Part shown: positions 15,888-23,927 of the stretch, piece after piece | Numbering within the stretch: the first letter of the stretch is position 1 | Layout: every line of letters starts with the position of its first letter | Origin: Dethiobacter sp. | Lineage (GTDB): Bacteria; Bacillota_D; Dethiobacteria; Dethiobacterales; Dethiobacteraceae | Direction: 5' to 3' | Assembly: GCA_018333395.1 (NCBI GenBank) | Contig: JAGXSQ010000019.1 | Location: 1 to 28,664, forward strand | Length of the DNA stretch: 28,664 nt | Made by a program: the position numbers and the translations under genes | The notes under the pieces: model-generated | What the model saw: the letters and a program-made list of their open reading frames with translations, nothing else | What the model was told of the DNA's origin: nothing | The model's database searches: none

Positions 15888-16823
15888 TTATGATCGCCCC
15901 CTTTGCCAGGCATACAGCGCCGCGCCCACTGCGTTGTCGGCGGCCAAAGACGGGGAAGCGAAGGCCACGGACAGGCCGCCAAGGATTTCTGTCAGGTAAG
16001 CACGGATGAACGCATTGGCAGCCACACCACCTACAAATAGCACGTTTTCCAGCCCGGACGCCTGGCGTGCGTTTTGCACCAGACGGCAAAGAGTCTCTGA
16101 CACACAGCGTTCCACCCCCCGGGCCACGGCAGCAGGCGGATAGTTTCCTTTCTCTAATACACGCTGCACATAGCTCTCCGGTCCGGAAAAAGAAATTTGC
16201 AGCCCGGCTACGGAAATAGGCACCTGCAGGCAGTCTCCCCTGTCCCCGTCTGCCGCCAGCTTTTCCAGGTGTGGCCCGGCCGGAAAAGGCAGCCCCAGGC
16301 TCACACCGACACGGTCGATGAACTGTCCGGCATGCAGGTCAGCGGATCCGCCGAGCTCCGTTACCGCCATTTGTTCTGCCATGCTGACGCGGAGCACTTC
16401 CGTGGTACCTCCGGAAACGTGGACGGCCAGAAAGTTGGCCCATTCGAGACCAGCCGACCACATGCCTGCCAACAGGTGACCTTCCTGGTGGGAAAGAGCA
16501 AGAAAAGGCACGCCCAAGGTCGCAGCCAGCGCACGGCCAAACGACTCCCCCACTACAAACACGGGCATATAGGACCCTTCCACAGGACGCGGCCTGGTAG
16601 TGGCAGCCACTCCCAGCAACGGCCGCCCCTGCAACGTCTTCCCCAGCTCTTGCGACAGCAACGGTAAGTTACAAAGATGCCGGAAAACCGCCTCGGACTG
16701 ACGCAGTCCCCGCGCCCCGGCCTCCACTGCCAGCAGTTGTCTTTGCTCACCAAGCAAGCGTCCCTGGTCGTCTATGACAGCCAGGGACGTGGTATAACAG
16801 GAGGTATCGATGCCATAAAACAT
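15888..16823 (-). CDS. TsaD/Kae1-family paralog (O-sialoglycoprotein endopeptidase-like)
   Basis: ASKHA-fold protein of 311 residues related to TsaD, which makes the t6A base of tRNA. The family start FYGIDTSCYTTSLAVID, the metal-binding HQEGH (SHQEGHLLAGM), HVSGGTTEVLRV, SFSGPESYVQ and FVGGVAANAFIR are present. The usual GVAxTxGPGL stretch reads GVAATTRPRP here, and the protein is shorter than true TsaD (about 335-345 residues). It is more likely a paralog of unknown task than the essential enzyme. The ATG follows the nusB TAA directly, with AGGAGGGG in front. A tsaD-like gene after nusB is a recurring arrangement in Clostridia. Confidence 0.85.
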   Translation of the reverse strand: MFYGIDTSCYTTSLAVIDDQGRLLGEQRQLLAVEAGARGLRQSEAVFRHLCNLPLLSQELGKTLQGRPLLGVAATTRPRPVEGSYMPVFVVGESFGRALAATLGVPFLALSHQEGHLLAGMWSAGLEWANFLAVHVSGGTTEVLRVSMAEQMAVTELGGSADLHAGQFIDRVGVSLGLPFPAGPHLEKLAADGDRGDCLQVPISVAGLQISFSGPESYVQRVLEKGNYPPAAVARGVERCVSETLCRLVQNARQASGLENVLFVGGVAANAFIRAYLTEILGGLSVAFASPSLAADNAVGAALYAWQRGRS

Positions 16824-17237
16824 TTACCCCTCCTCCCCCAATTTTTCTCGTGACAGACGATCCAGTACACCGTTTAGGAAGCCGACAGCTTCCTCGCTAT
16901 TGAATGTTTTGCTGATTTCCAGAGCCTCATTGATGGCTACAACGTCCGGAATATCCTCGCGATACATAATTTCATACGCCGCCATCCGCAGTACATTGCG
17001 ATCCACGGCAGCCAGCCGTGCAAACTGCCAGTTCACCAGATATTGCGACAGCAACTGATCAATGACGGCTAGATTATCCACTGTGCCCTTGATTAACTCC
17101 CGGGCAAACAGCGCATATTCCCCGCTCAAGCCGCTTTCAGCCAGCAAATTCGAAAAGGTCGGTTCCACCTCATTTTGGCCAATATCCAGCTGAAAAAGGG
17201 TCTTGAAAGCAACTTCCCTCGCCAGATGACGGTTCAT
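16824..17237 (-). CDS. nusB: Transcription antitermination factor NusB
   Basis: All-helical protein of 137 residues that joins NusE (S10) on boxA RNA to prevent premature termination in rRNA operons. The family pattern RHLAREVAFKTLFQLDIGQNE, then FARELIKGTV, then LAAVDRNVLRMAAYEIMY, then VAINEALEISKTF and FLNGVLDRL is clear over the whole length. GGAGGGGAG precedes the ATG. It is flanked by the small membrane protein gene (14 bp upstream) and the tsaD-like gene. Confidence 0.97.
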   Translation of the reverse strand: MNRHLAREVAFKTLFQLDIGQNEVEPTFSNLLAESGLSGEYALFARELIKGTVDNLAVIDQLLSQYLVNWQFARLAAVDRNVLRMAAYEIMYREDIPDVVAINEALEISKTFNSEEAVGFLNGVLDRLSREKLGEEG

Positions 17238-17250
17238 CTCTCCCCTCCTG

Positions 17251-17472
17251 TCAGTCGCTGTCGGGCCAGAATCTGTTCAACATACTGCGTAGGCCCTCGC
17301 TGCGGTCAAACAGGCGGCCGATATAAACGCCCAAGGCAACACAAATCATAATGAAGACGGTCCGCCAAAAGCCGAAAAGAATCATGGCCAAGCCGATCTT
17401 CAGGCCGATCAGTCCGCCGATAATTTTACCCCAGTGGTGCGCTACAAACTGGCGCATTGTCTGCTGGGTCAT
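17251..17472 (-). CDS. DUF2273-family small membrane protein
   Basis: Membrane protein of 73 residues with two hydrophobic segments, at about 17-33 (KIIGGLIGLKIGLAMIL) and 35-53 (FWRTVFIMICVALGVYI), and a basic/acidic tail containing IGRLFDR. This is the small DUF2273 family that sits with Asp23 and AmaP in Gram-positive bacteria. Its function is not established; a part in anchoring Asp23 complexes to the membrane is inferred from the neighbourhood. GAAGGTG precedes the ATG. Confidence 0.88.
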   Translation of the reverse strand: MTQQTMRQFVAHHWGKIIGGLIGLKIGLAMILFGFWRTVFIMICVALGVYIGRLFDRSEGLRSMLNRFWPDSD

Positions 17473-17495
17473 ACCTGCACCTTCTTCCCGGTTCT

Positions 17496-18029
17496 TTAAC
17501 GCGCTAGCTTAGTAGCATCAACTGCCACATTCTCGATCATTACTTTGACTTCGGCCACATGGCTACCCGCAGTACTTTCCACATACTCTTTTACCGCTGC
17601 CTGCAACTCGGCGGCTAGCTGTGGGATATTCTGATCGGGGTACGCTACGGCGCGCAAAAAAATCACCAGGCCCGCTTGGCTCGCCACAATCCGCGTCTTT
17701 GTCTCTCGCACGCCCTTTATCTCTCTGACCGCCTTCAGCACCAGGTTTTCGATCGTCTTAAAAGAAATCCTTATTTCACCCAGCGGACCAGACTGCAATA
17801 GCGTCTCCACACCGGTACCGCGGCGCAGGCTAAAAAACATCATCACAGCCGCCAAAAGCCCAAGAAATGCAGCTAGCAACACGAAACGGAGATCGCCGTG
17901 GACCATCTCCAGGCTTGTCCGCAAGCGCTCAAGTGATACCAGCGACAGCGCAGTGGCGGCAAAACCAATAGCAACCGCACCGATTAACAGCGCAGATAAA
18001 GTAAGATACAACCTTTCCCGCGGGTTCAA
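17496..18029 (-). CDS. amaP: AmaP, membrane anchor of Asp23-type envelope stress proteins
   Basis: A protein of about 177 residues. Two N-terminal membrane helices (roughly 9-31 and 47-69 in this frame) are followed by an Asp23-like cytoplasmic domain (ISFKTIENLVLKAVREIKGV, then VVSQ-like strands, then AAVKEYVESTAGSHVAEVKV). In Staphylococcus AmaP tethers Asp23 to the membrane. Two starts are possible. The ATG at 18050 has only a weak GGGGAG. The TTG at 18029 has GGAAGGAG 7 bases upstream and gives the family-like opening MNPRERLYLTLSALL, so I prefer TTG. It lies between the asp23 and DUF2273 genes. Confidence 0.88.
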   Translation of the reverse strand: MNPRERLYLTLSALLIGAVAIGFAATALSLVSLERLRTSLEMVHGDLRFVLLAAFLGLLAAVMMFFSLRRGTGVETLLQSGPLGEIRISFKTIENLVLKAVREIKGVRETKTRIVASQAGLVIFLRAVAYPDQNIPQLAAELQAAVKEYVESTAGSHVAEVKVMIENVAVDATKLAR

Positions 18030-18103
18030 AAAGCCAACTCCTTCCCACACATTATCAGCTCCCCAGTCGTGACAAACGTCTCGGCTGGCAGGGAAAACTT
18101 CTT

Positions 18104-18508
18104 TTATTTCACGGCACGCGGTTCTTCTTCATCGTCCTCCGGCCGGCCTGTCTGGAAGCTGACCCCCTGGACATGAACATTAACCTTGGTTACTTCAAGG
18201 CCGGTCATGGACTCTACAGCTCTTTTAACGCTCTCCTGGATGCTCCAGGCCACATCGGGGATGCGCGCCCCAAAGCGGACAATAACAAATAAGTCAACAG
18301 TCGTCTGCTTCTCGCCTACATCCACCTTAACTCCTTTGGTCAGATTCCGTTTGCCCAATATGTCAGCAATGCCACCGACCAGCCCACCACTCATCCCGGC
18401 TACGCCTTCCACCTCCGTAGCCGCCAGGCCACTAATAATTGCCACCACTTCATCAGCAATCTTAATGCTACCCAATTCTGCCGCAAGATACTCTCCTGGC
18501 ACGGTCAA
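18104..18508 (-). CDS. Asp23/Gls24-family envelope stress response protein
   Basis: Asp23 protein of about 134 residues, cytoplasmic and anchored at the membrane through AmaP; in staphylococci it is linked to cell-envelope and alkaline stress. Typical sequence: GSIKIADEVVAIISGLAA, VEGVAGMSGG, LTKGVKVDVGEKQTTVDLFV, VAWSIQESVKRAVESMTGLE and VTKVNVHVQGV, with an acidic tail (EDDEEEP). The start needs care. AGGAGG is 8 bases before a TTG at 18508, whereas an upstream GTG at 18517 overlaps that ribosome binding site, so I take the TTG. It is the first gene of the long minus-strand block. Confidence 0.92.
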   Translation of the reverse strand: MTVPGEYLAAELGSIKIADEVVAIISGLAATEVEGVAGMSGGLVGGIADILGKRNLTKGVKVDVGEKQTTVDLFVIVRFGARIPDVAWSIQESVKRAVESMTGLEVTKVNVHVQGVSFQTGRPEDDEEEPRAVK

Positions 18509-18549
18509 TCTGGCCACCTCCTATTAAGTTTGCGGATAACCCGCACCTT

Positions 18550-18578
18550 ATTGTACCAAAACTTGCCTAAGATTACAA
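18550..18578 (-). promoter_or_regulatory. Promoter at the head of the asp23-nusB block
   Basis: On the minus strand, TTGTAA (18578 to 18573) and TACAAT (18555 to 18550) are separated by exactly 17 bp, about 40 bases before the Asp23 start. It is a good sigma-A match and the only strong promoter seen between pglF and asp23. Confidence 0.75.
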
Positions 18579-18644
18579 TTCTTTTGCTACTTTTGGAAAT
18601 TGGCCGGTGGCGGTGAAGCGGAAGGAGTTTACCGACTTCAGCTC

Positions 18645-20612
18645 CTATCCTGAACGAACTAACCCCGGTTCTGCTTTAAGAGCGGCTTCGCTATGTACAG
18701 GTCTGGCGGCATCTCTTGGGTATTTGAAAGCAACTTCCTCCGATTTCTTGTCCTCTTTGCCCGCAATAAGCCCCTGCTTGTCCGCTCGGAAATCAGGGAG
18801 GACAGTTCTAAGAAGCGCGACCACCTCAGCTTCGCTTGCAATCCAGCCAAGCCTCCCTGCCAAAGGAAGCAGCCTCTCCAAAGCTGCAGGGTCCGTGCCA
18901 TCGGGCCTGGCGGCGAAAATGCGCTGGTGACAAGTCGCCCGGATACCCTCGGCAGAAGTCAAAATCTCCTCAAAAAGCTTCTCGCCCGGCCTGATGCCGG
19001 TAAATAATATTTCTACCTCTTCTCCCGGCTCGAAACCCGAAAGCAGGATCATGCTCCTCGCCAAGTCCACGATCTTTACCGGTTCCCCCATATCCAAAAT
19101 AAAAACCTCGCCACCGCCGGCCAAGGCGCCGGCTTGGATCACCAGTTGCACCGCCTCAGGAATCGTCATGAAATAGCGGGTCATCTCCGGATGGGTAACA
19201 GTAACCGGGCCTCCCCCGGCAATTTGCCTCTTAAATAAAGGAACAACGCTGCCGCGGCTGGCTAAAACATTGCCAAAGCGCACGGCACAAAATACAGTTT
19301 CGCTGGACCGGGACAGCTGTTGAACTACCATCTCGGCTATCCGCTTAGTGGCCCCCATGATACTGGTGGGGTTAACTGCCTTATCAGTAGAAACAAATAC
19401 AAAGTTTTCCGCATGGTATTTATCTGCAGCCCTGGCAACATTCCATGTGCCCAGAATATTGTTTTTTACTGCTGCAACAGGATTCTCCTCCATTAAAGGG
19501 ACATGCTTGTGAGCCGCGGCATGAAAAACCACCTGGGGGCCGTGTTTGGCAAATACCCCCTCTATATCCGCCAGGACTTTAATGTCCGCTACAACCGGAA
19601 CCAGTTCCAATTCCCCATAGCTGTCCTTGAGTTCCAAATGGATATCATAGATGCTGTTTTCCCCATGCCCCAGAAGTACCAGCTTCCGGGGCGCAAAACG
19701 CGCCACCTGCCGGCAAAGCTCTGCACCGATGGATCCGCCGGCGCCGGTAATCAATACTATCCGGCCGGCAAGATATCCACTCATGCCCTTCAGGTCCACC
19801 TGAATCTCCTGTCGGCCCAGGATATCCTCAACCTGCACTTCCCTAATCTGGTTTATAGAAACCCGCCCGTCTATCAACTCGTACATCCCCGGCAGGATCT
19901 TCAACTTAGCGGGAGTTGCCTGGCAAATGTCCACAATCTCCCGGATCACCCTGCCCGGAGCAGAGGGAATGGCAATAATAATTTCCTTTACCCCGTAGTC
20001 CTCCACCAACCGGGGAATGTCCTGCCGCCTCCCCAGCACCGGCAGCCCGAACATCTTCTGCCTTTGTTTGGCCGGGTCATCGTCCACAAACCCAATGGGC
20101 GCCTTCTGACGGCCATTATAGTTTTTAAGCTCCCGGGCCACCGCCGCCCCAGCGTCCCCCGCACCCACAATCAGCACCCTTTCGCCTGGCTGTACCCGTG
20201 CCGGTTTTATTCCATAGTCCCGCAATAACCGCCAGGAAAGGCGCGACCCGCAGACAAACAAAATAATCAGCAACCAAGACAGGACAAAGACGCTCCGCGG
20301 CAGGGGAAAGACTCTGTCCTCCATCTGGAAGTACGCATAAGCAATTTCCAGCAGTGTCCCCATCGTGACTGCACCTACTATTTGTAACAGCTCGCCTACA
20401 CTGGCGTACTGCCACAAGCGGTGGTACAGCCCAAAGGCATAAAAACAGGTCAGCAGCAAAATTGTAAAGACCGGCGTCAATTGTTGGTAAGAAACTATGT
20501 ATTTAAGAGGGACTGCACCCTCAAAGCGCAGCCACAGCGCCAACAAAAAAGCCGTGTTTACCAGAACAATATCCACTGCCATTAAAATAAGCATCCGTCT
20601 AAAACGACTCAT
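18645..20612 (-). CDS. pglF: Membrane-bound UDP-GlcNAc 4,6-dehydratase (PglF/WbpM/CapD family)
   Basis: Protein of 655 residues. Four membrane helices lie within residues 8-130, followed by a CoA/NAD-binding-like domain (VLIVGAGDAG, 146-155) and the SDR dehydratase domain (ITGAGGSIG, 288-296; FVSTDKAVNPTSIMGATKR, 406-424). The catalytic set is the SMK type seen in PglF and WbpM, with Met419 and Lys423 in place of the classical YxxxK, which supports 4,6-dehydration of UDP-GlcNAc. The rough final 50 residues look variable. It follows pglE by 140 bp on the same strand and completes a PglC/D/E/F set. The start codon and ribosome binding site sit in a hairpin (20611-20627). Confidence 0.9.
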   Translation of the reverse strand: MSRFRRMLILMAVDIVLVNTAFLLALWLRFEGAVPLKYIVSYQQLTPVFTILLLTCFYAFGLYHRLWQYASVGELLQIVGAVTMGTLLEIAYAYFQMEDRVFPLPRSVFVLSWLLIILFVCGSRLSWRLLRDYGIKPARVQPGERVLIVGAGDAGAAVARELKNYNGRQKAPIGFVDDDPAKQRQKMFGLPVLGRRQDIPRLVEDYGVKEIIIAIPSAPGRVIREIVDICQATPAKLKILPGMYELIDGRVSINQIREVQVEDILGRQEIQVDLKGMSGYLAGRIVLITGAGGSIGAELCRQVARFAPRKLVLLGHGENSIYDIHLELKDSYGELELVPVVADIKVLADIEGVFAKHGPQVVFHAAAHKHVPLMEENPVAAVKNNILGTWNVARAADKYHAENFVFVSTDKAVNPTSIMGATKRIAEMVVQQLSRSSETVFCAVRFGNVLASRGSVVPLFKRQIAGGGPVTVTHPEMTRYFMTIPEAVQLVIQAGALAGGGEVFILDMGEPVKIVDLARSMILLSGFEPGEEVEILFTGIRPGEKLFEEILTSAEGIRATCHQRIFAARPDGTDPAALERLLPLAGRLGWIASEAEVVALLRTVLPDFRADKQGLIAGKEDKKSEEVAFKYPRDAARPVHSEAALKAEPGLVRSG

Positions 20613-20627
20613 AGGGGCTCCCCCTAT
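20611..20627 (-). promoter_or_regulatory. Hairpin masking the pglF ribosome binding site and start codon
   Basis: On the minus strand ATAGGGG and CCCCTAT form a perfect 7-bp stem with a GAG loop. The GGGGGAG ribosome binding site lies in the left arm and loop, and the last two bases of the right arm are the A and T of the pglF ATG. Such a structure would lower translation unless melted or displaced. Confidence 0.6.
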
Positions 20628-20752
20628 TCCAAAATACTGGTAACTTTATCGTTCTATAATAGCCCAATGTTTTCCTGCCGAATCAGCGATTTTATTAAAC
20701 TCGTCATTACCGTTTAATCTACCGTTGGCTGTAGACACTCGCAGGCAGACAT

Positions 20753-21868
20753 TCACCTGCGGTTAAGGGCAATCGCCTCTCTCAGTATCCGCACCACGTA
20801 GTCCGCCTGCTCTTCCGTCAGGTTACTATAAAAAGGCAGGGCCACCACCGACTTTCCAGCCTCCTCCGTTACCGGAAAATCCCCTTCCTTGTACCCGAAC
20901 ATCTCCCGGTAGAAAGGCTGCAGGTGGATGGGAGTAAAATAGGGCCGGCACTGCACCCCCCTTTCCAACAGAAAGCTCATGACTCCGTTCCGGTTAACAT
21001 TTTTAGCCAGGCGAATAACATAGACAAACCAGCTCATCTCCACCTGGGGCGAGACATAAGGAACCCTTACCTCAGCAATCTCTGCCAATTTGCTATTATA
21101 CCTTTCCGCAACCCCTGCCCGCTTCGCCAGAATTTCCGGCAATCTGTCCACTTGAACCACTCCCAGGGCAGCCGACAGCTCGTCCATCCGGTAATTGTAC
21201 CCCAGCCGCTCGTGGTCCAGCCACCCGCCGCCCTCCCCCCGGCCCTGGTTGCGCATACTGCGGCATAGCCGGGCCACCTCTTCATTGTCGGTAACAATCA
21301 TCCCACCCTCGCCGGTGGTGATCTGTTTATTGGGGTAAAAAGCGAAAACCGCCCCCTCCCCAAGGGTACCGGCCATCTTGCCCCGGAATTTGGCGCCGAT
21401 AGCCTCGCAGGCGTCCTCGATAATCTTTAACCCGTGATGCTCCGCGATCTCCCTGATCGCCTCCATCTGTGCCGCCTGGCCAAAGGCGTGTACCGGCAGG
21501 ATCGCCTTGGTTCTAGGCGTAATGGCCTCCTTAATCAACCCCGGGTCAATATTTAGCGTATCGGGGTCAATATCCACAAACACTGGCCGCGCCCGCTCAA
21601 ACAAAAGGCAGTTGGCCGAGGCGATAAAGCTAAAGGGAGTGGTGATCACCTCGTCCCCTTCCTCAATACCCAAAGCACGCACCAAGAGATGCAGGCCGCT
21701 GGTGCCGCTGTTTACCGCAATACCAAACCGGCTGCCCACATAACCGGCCAGCTTTTCTTCAAACAAGGAAACCTTCGGGCCTAAAGCCAGGAAGCGGGTG
21801 TCAAGCACCTCGTTAACCGCTAAAATCTCTTTATCTGTAATATCCGGAGACGACAGGGGCACAAACAT
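20753..21868 (-). CDS. pglE: PLP-dependent sugar-nucleotide aminotransferase (DegT/DnrJ/EryC1 family, PglE-like)
   Basis: Fold-type I aminotransferase of 371 residues that would transfer an amino group from glutamate to the 4-keto sugar made by the dehydratase. Family marks: the start VPLSSPDITDKEI, the phosphate-binding NSGTSGLHLLVRALG, TTPFSFIASAN, IIEDACEAIGA with the PLP-pairing Asp, and the catalytic Lys in FAFYPNKQITTGEGG, followed by NYRMDELSAALG. I chose the ATG at 21868, with AGAGAGG about 8 bases upstream; the in-frame ATG at 21919 lies inside pglD and would add a tail relatives lack. The pglD stop precedes this start by only 4 bases. Confidence 0.92.
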   Translation of the reverse strand: MFVPLSSPDITDKEILAVNEVLDTRFLALGPKVSLFEEKLAGYVGSRFGIAVNSGTSGLHLLVRALGIEEGDEVITTPFSFIASANCLLFERARPVFVDIDPDTLNIDPGLIKEAITPRTKAILPVHAFGQAAQMEAIREIAEHHGLKIIEDACEAIGAKFRGKMAGTLGEGAVFAFYPNKQITTGEGGMIVTDNEEVARLCRSMRNQGRGEGGGWLDHERLGYNYRMDELSAALGVVQVDRLPEILAKRAGVAERYNSKLAEIAEVRVPYVSPQVEMSWFVYVIRLAKNVNRNGVMSFLLERGVQCRPYFTPIHLQPFYREMFGYKEGDFPVTEEAGKSVVALPFYSNLTEEQADYVVRILREAIALNRR

Positions 21869-21872
21869 AAAA

Positions 21873-22526
21873 TCAAACCTCTCTGTTATGAAACTTAATG
21901 GGCTTTGCCGGCATGCCAACCGCTGTGCAATGCGCTGGGATGTCCTTTGTTACAACAGCGCCAGCCCCGGCAGTACTCCAACTTCCAATGCTAATACCTT
22001 GCAACACTGTGGTTTTGGTGCCCAAGGCACACCCTTCGCCCACTACTGCCTTTCCGGCAATATTCACATGCCACATTAAGGTGCAATAACTCTTTAGCAC
22101 TGTATCATGACCTATGCCGCATCCGGGATTAATGCCAACATGGTCACCAATGGATATGTTTGTCGTTAGGATACAACCCTTGCTGATAATAACCCCTTCG
22201 CCAGCAATCACCGTTGAAGATAGGCTGATGCCAGGGTGAATAAGCGCAGCAAATTTCCTGCCCAGGACTTTAGCCTTTTCAACCAATCGCTGCTTATCAC
22301 TAGGGTTACCAACAGCACATATTGCTAAAGTACTTAAAGGCAGTTTTTCCAATGCAGCAAAGCTGCCTAATACGGGATAGCCATTTAAAATCTGCCCCTG
22401 TTTTTCCTGATCTTCATCAATAAAGCCCACCAAATTCCAACTGTTTTTTTCTTGGTTAATCTCCTCCACCAGCCACGCCACTTCCCGGGCAAAACCACCC
22501 GCACCGATAATAACTAAATCCTTCAA
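21873..22526 (-). CDS. pglD: Sugar O/N-acetyltransferase with left-handed beta-helix (PglD/NeuD family)
   Basis: Acyltransferase of 217 residues. It has an N-terminal Rossmann-like nucleotide-sugar-binding part (LVIIGAGGFAREVAWLVEE, VGFIDED) and a C-terminal hexapeptide-repeat helix (AGEGVIISKGCILTTNISIG onward). The presumed catalytic base His lies in GCGIGHDTVL, and GAGAVVTKDIPAHCTAVGMPAKPI is the usual ending. In Campylobacter PglD acetylates the 4-amino sugar made by PglE to give UDP-N,N'-diacetylbacillosamine. It sits between pglC and pglE on the same strand with very short gaps, fitting that pathway. Confidence 0.92.
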   Translation of the reverse strand: MKDLVIIGAGGFAREVAWLVEEINQEKNSWNLVGFIDEDQEKQGQILNGYPVLGSFAALEKLPLSTLAICAVGNPSDKQRLVEKAKVLGRKFAALIHPGISLSSTVIAGEGVIISKGCILTTNISIGDHVGINPGCGIGHDTVLKSYCTLMWHVNIAGKAVVGEGCALGTKTTVLQGISIGSWSTAGAGAVVTKDIPAHCTAVGMPAKPIKFHNREV

Positions 22527-22543
22527 CGCAGCACCTCCCCAGC

Positions 22544-23176
22544 CTACATCGACATTCCGCCCTTATCTTTATTAAGCGGTACTCCGGAAATCTGGTCGCC
22601 CTTTAACCCTGAATACAGATCCTGCTTATCAAAAATTACATAAATTGTCTGCCATAGTATTTTAATATCCAGCCGCAATGACCAATTCTCCACGTACCAA
22701 ATATCCAGCTCGATCTTCTCTGGCCAGGTCAGGCTGTTCCGTCCGCTCACCTGCGCCCACCCGGTAATTCCCGGCCGCAGCAAAAGACGCTGCCTTTGCC
22801 GCTCATCATAACGTTCCACCTGGTACGGCAGCGTGGGGCGCGGCCCCACCAGGCTCATCTCGCCCAGCAGCACGTTTATCAGCTGGGGCAGTTCATCCAA
22901 GCTGGTATCCCGCAGCCACTTTCCCACCTTGGTAATACGGGAGTCTTCCTTCTCCACAAACACTCCCGCCCCCATTGTTTCAGCATCTACCACCATGGTG
23001 CGGAACTTAAAAATCTTAAACACCCTGCCGTCTTTTCCCGCCCGTTCCTGCCGGAAAAAAACAGGCCCCGAAGAATCCAACTTAATAGCCACGGCGACAC
23101 CCAAAAACAAAGGCGATATCAGCATTAGGGCAAAAAGGCTGCCCCAGAAGTCCATCAAGCGCTTAATTATTAACAC
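22544..23176 (-). CDS. pglC: Phosphoglycosyl transferase, monotopic PglC/WcaJ-type
   Basis: Enzyme of 210 residues that moves a sugar phosphate from the UDP-sugar to undecaprenyl phosphate. One N-terminal re-entrant membrane helix (about 10-31) is followed by RAGKDGRVFKIFKFRTM, ITKVGKWLRDTSLDELPQL with the catalytic Asp-Glu pair, GEMSLVGPRP and RPGITGWAQVSGRN. This is the small, single-domain PglC form. The start appears to be GTG at 23176 (VLIIKRLMDFWGS), overlapping a GAGG site, and is not certain. It is first in the pglC-D-E-F series. A 58-bp piece of this gene recurs near the right end of the window. Confidence 0.93.
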   Translation of the reverse strand: MLIIKRLMDFWGSLFALMLISPLFLGVAVAIKLDSSGPVFFRQERAGKDGRVFKIFKFRTMVVDAETMGAGVFVEKEDSRITKVGKWLRDTSLDELPQLINVLLGEMSLVGPRPTLPYQVERYDERQRQRLLLRPGITGWAQVSGRNSLTWPEKIELDIWYVENWSLRLDIKILWQTIYVIFDKQDLYSGLKGDQISGVPLNKDKGGMSM

Positions 23177-23342
23177 CTCTTTTTACTCTGATGCCCTTGC
23201 TAATGTTTATTTCTTCTTCTACATTCTACGCCGCCGCCTCCCTATTTCCTGCTTTTTCTAAAAAAAAGGGAAGATTTAAGGTGAACACCATACTAAATTA
23301 CATCTTACGGACAAAAAAAGTCCAGCGAAGGGGAATCTCGCA
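23177..23342. other. A/T-rich spacer upstream of pglC
   Basis: No gene was seen. It holds runs of A and T, a small GGAC-A7-GTCC hairpin (23309-23323) and purine-rich tracts. It probably contains the pglC promoter, but no clear -35/-10 pair was found. Confidence 0.4.
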
Positions 23343-23513
23343 ATGACATTAGCCGTTTTTGAGTCCGGTATCTCCATTCCGGAGCCTTCCGCCGGGGAGG
23401 AGTATAATGACCGTATTTCCCTCAGGATCCCCAAAAACCTACACAAGATGATTGCTGAATCTGCTAAAAAAGAAGGGGTTAGCGCAAATCAGTTTTTATC
23501 ACATCTGAATTAG
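23343..23513 (+). pseudogene. HicB antitoxin C-terminal half (ribbon-helix-helix), truncated
   Basis: Short frame of 56 residues. The sequence ESGISIPEPSAGEEYNDR and then ISLRIPKNLHKMIAESAKKE, ending SANQFLSHLN, is the linker plus ribbon-helix-helix DNA-binding end of a HicB antitoxin (family pattern: IPEP, EEY, RIPKSLH, EGVSLNQ). The HicB core that should precede it is missing. GGGG lies 9 bases before the ATG, so a small DNA-binding peptide could still be made. It faces an intact HicB core gene on the other strand 68 bp away, which lacks a DNA-binding end. Most likely it is a remnant. Confidence 0.65.
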
Positions 23514-23581
23514 CATGGGGATTGGACAGAAACCGCAGTAGGTCTGTGATAATGCCTTTGGCCAATGGCTGGGGGCAGTAC

Positions 23582-23797
23582 CTACCCACGTGCCACCTCA
23601 ATTTGAGTTACAAAAACCTCTCCCCGCAGGCGGGAGCCTATCTCTGCGGAAGATGCTGTATCGAAAAATAACTCCACTGCTTCCAGCAGATTTCTCCGCG
23701 CTTGTTCCACTGTGTCCCCTTGGCTTGCGATATCAAGCTCCGGGCACAGTGCCACATACCCGTCGCCTTCACGTTCAATAATAGCCGTAAATATCAT
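23582..23797 (-). CDS. HicB-family antitoxin-like protein
   Basis: Protein of 71 residues with the HicB core (IFTAIIEREGDGYVALCPEL, DIASQGDTVEQARRNLLEAV, ELFF), a degenerate RNase H-like fold that normally blocks the HicA mRNA toxin. It has no ribbon-helix-helix tail. AAGGA precedes the ATG, and a TTGACT at 23847-23852 (minus strand) may be part of its promoter. No HicA with the family GSH motif was found on either side. The frame that opens downstream (VGRYCPQP...) only vaguely recalls a HicA start. It may act alone or be an orphan. Confidence 0.75.
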   Translation of the reverse strand: MIFTAIIEREGDGYVALCPELDIASQGDTVEQARRNLLEAVELFFDTASSAEIGSRLRGEVFVTQIEVARG

Positions 23798-23927
23798 TGT
23801 ACCGTTCCTTCCTGTTTCTTTACTTTATTTGTAGCTGCTCCTCAGAAGTCAAGTTTGAAAGAAATATTTTCATAACGTTTTGTGCCTGAGTCTATCTACT
23901 GCTGAACTGCGAGCCTTTGCTGGACCA

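Noticed and set aside
23514..23581. Possible HicA toxin start downstream of the HicB core
   Set aside because: The frame opening VGRYCPQP ends after about 36 codons, lacks the GSH motif and overlaps the HicB tail remnant.
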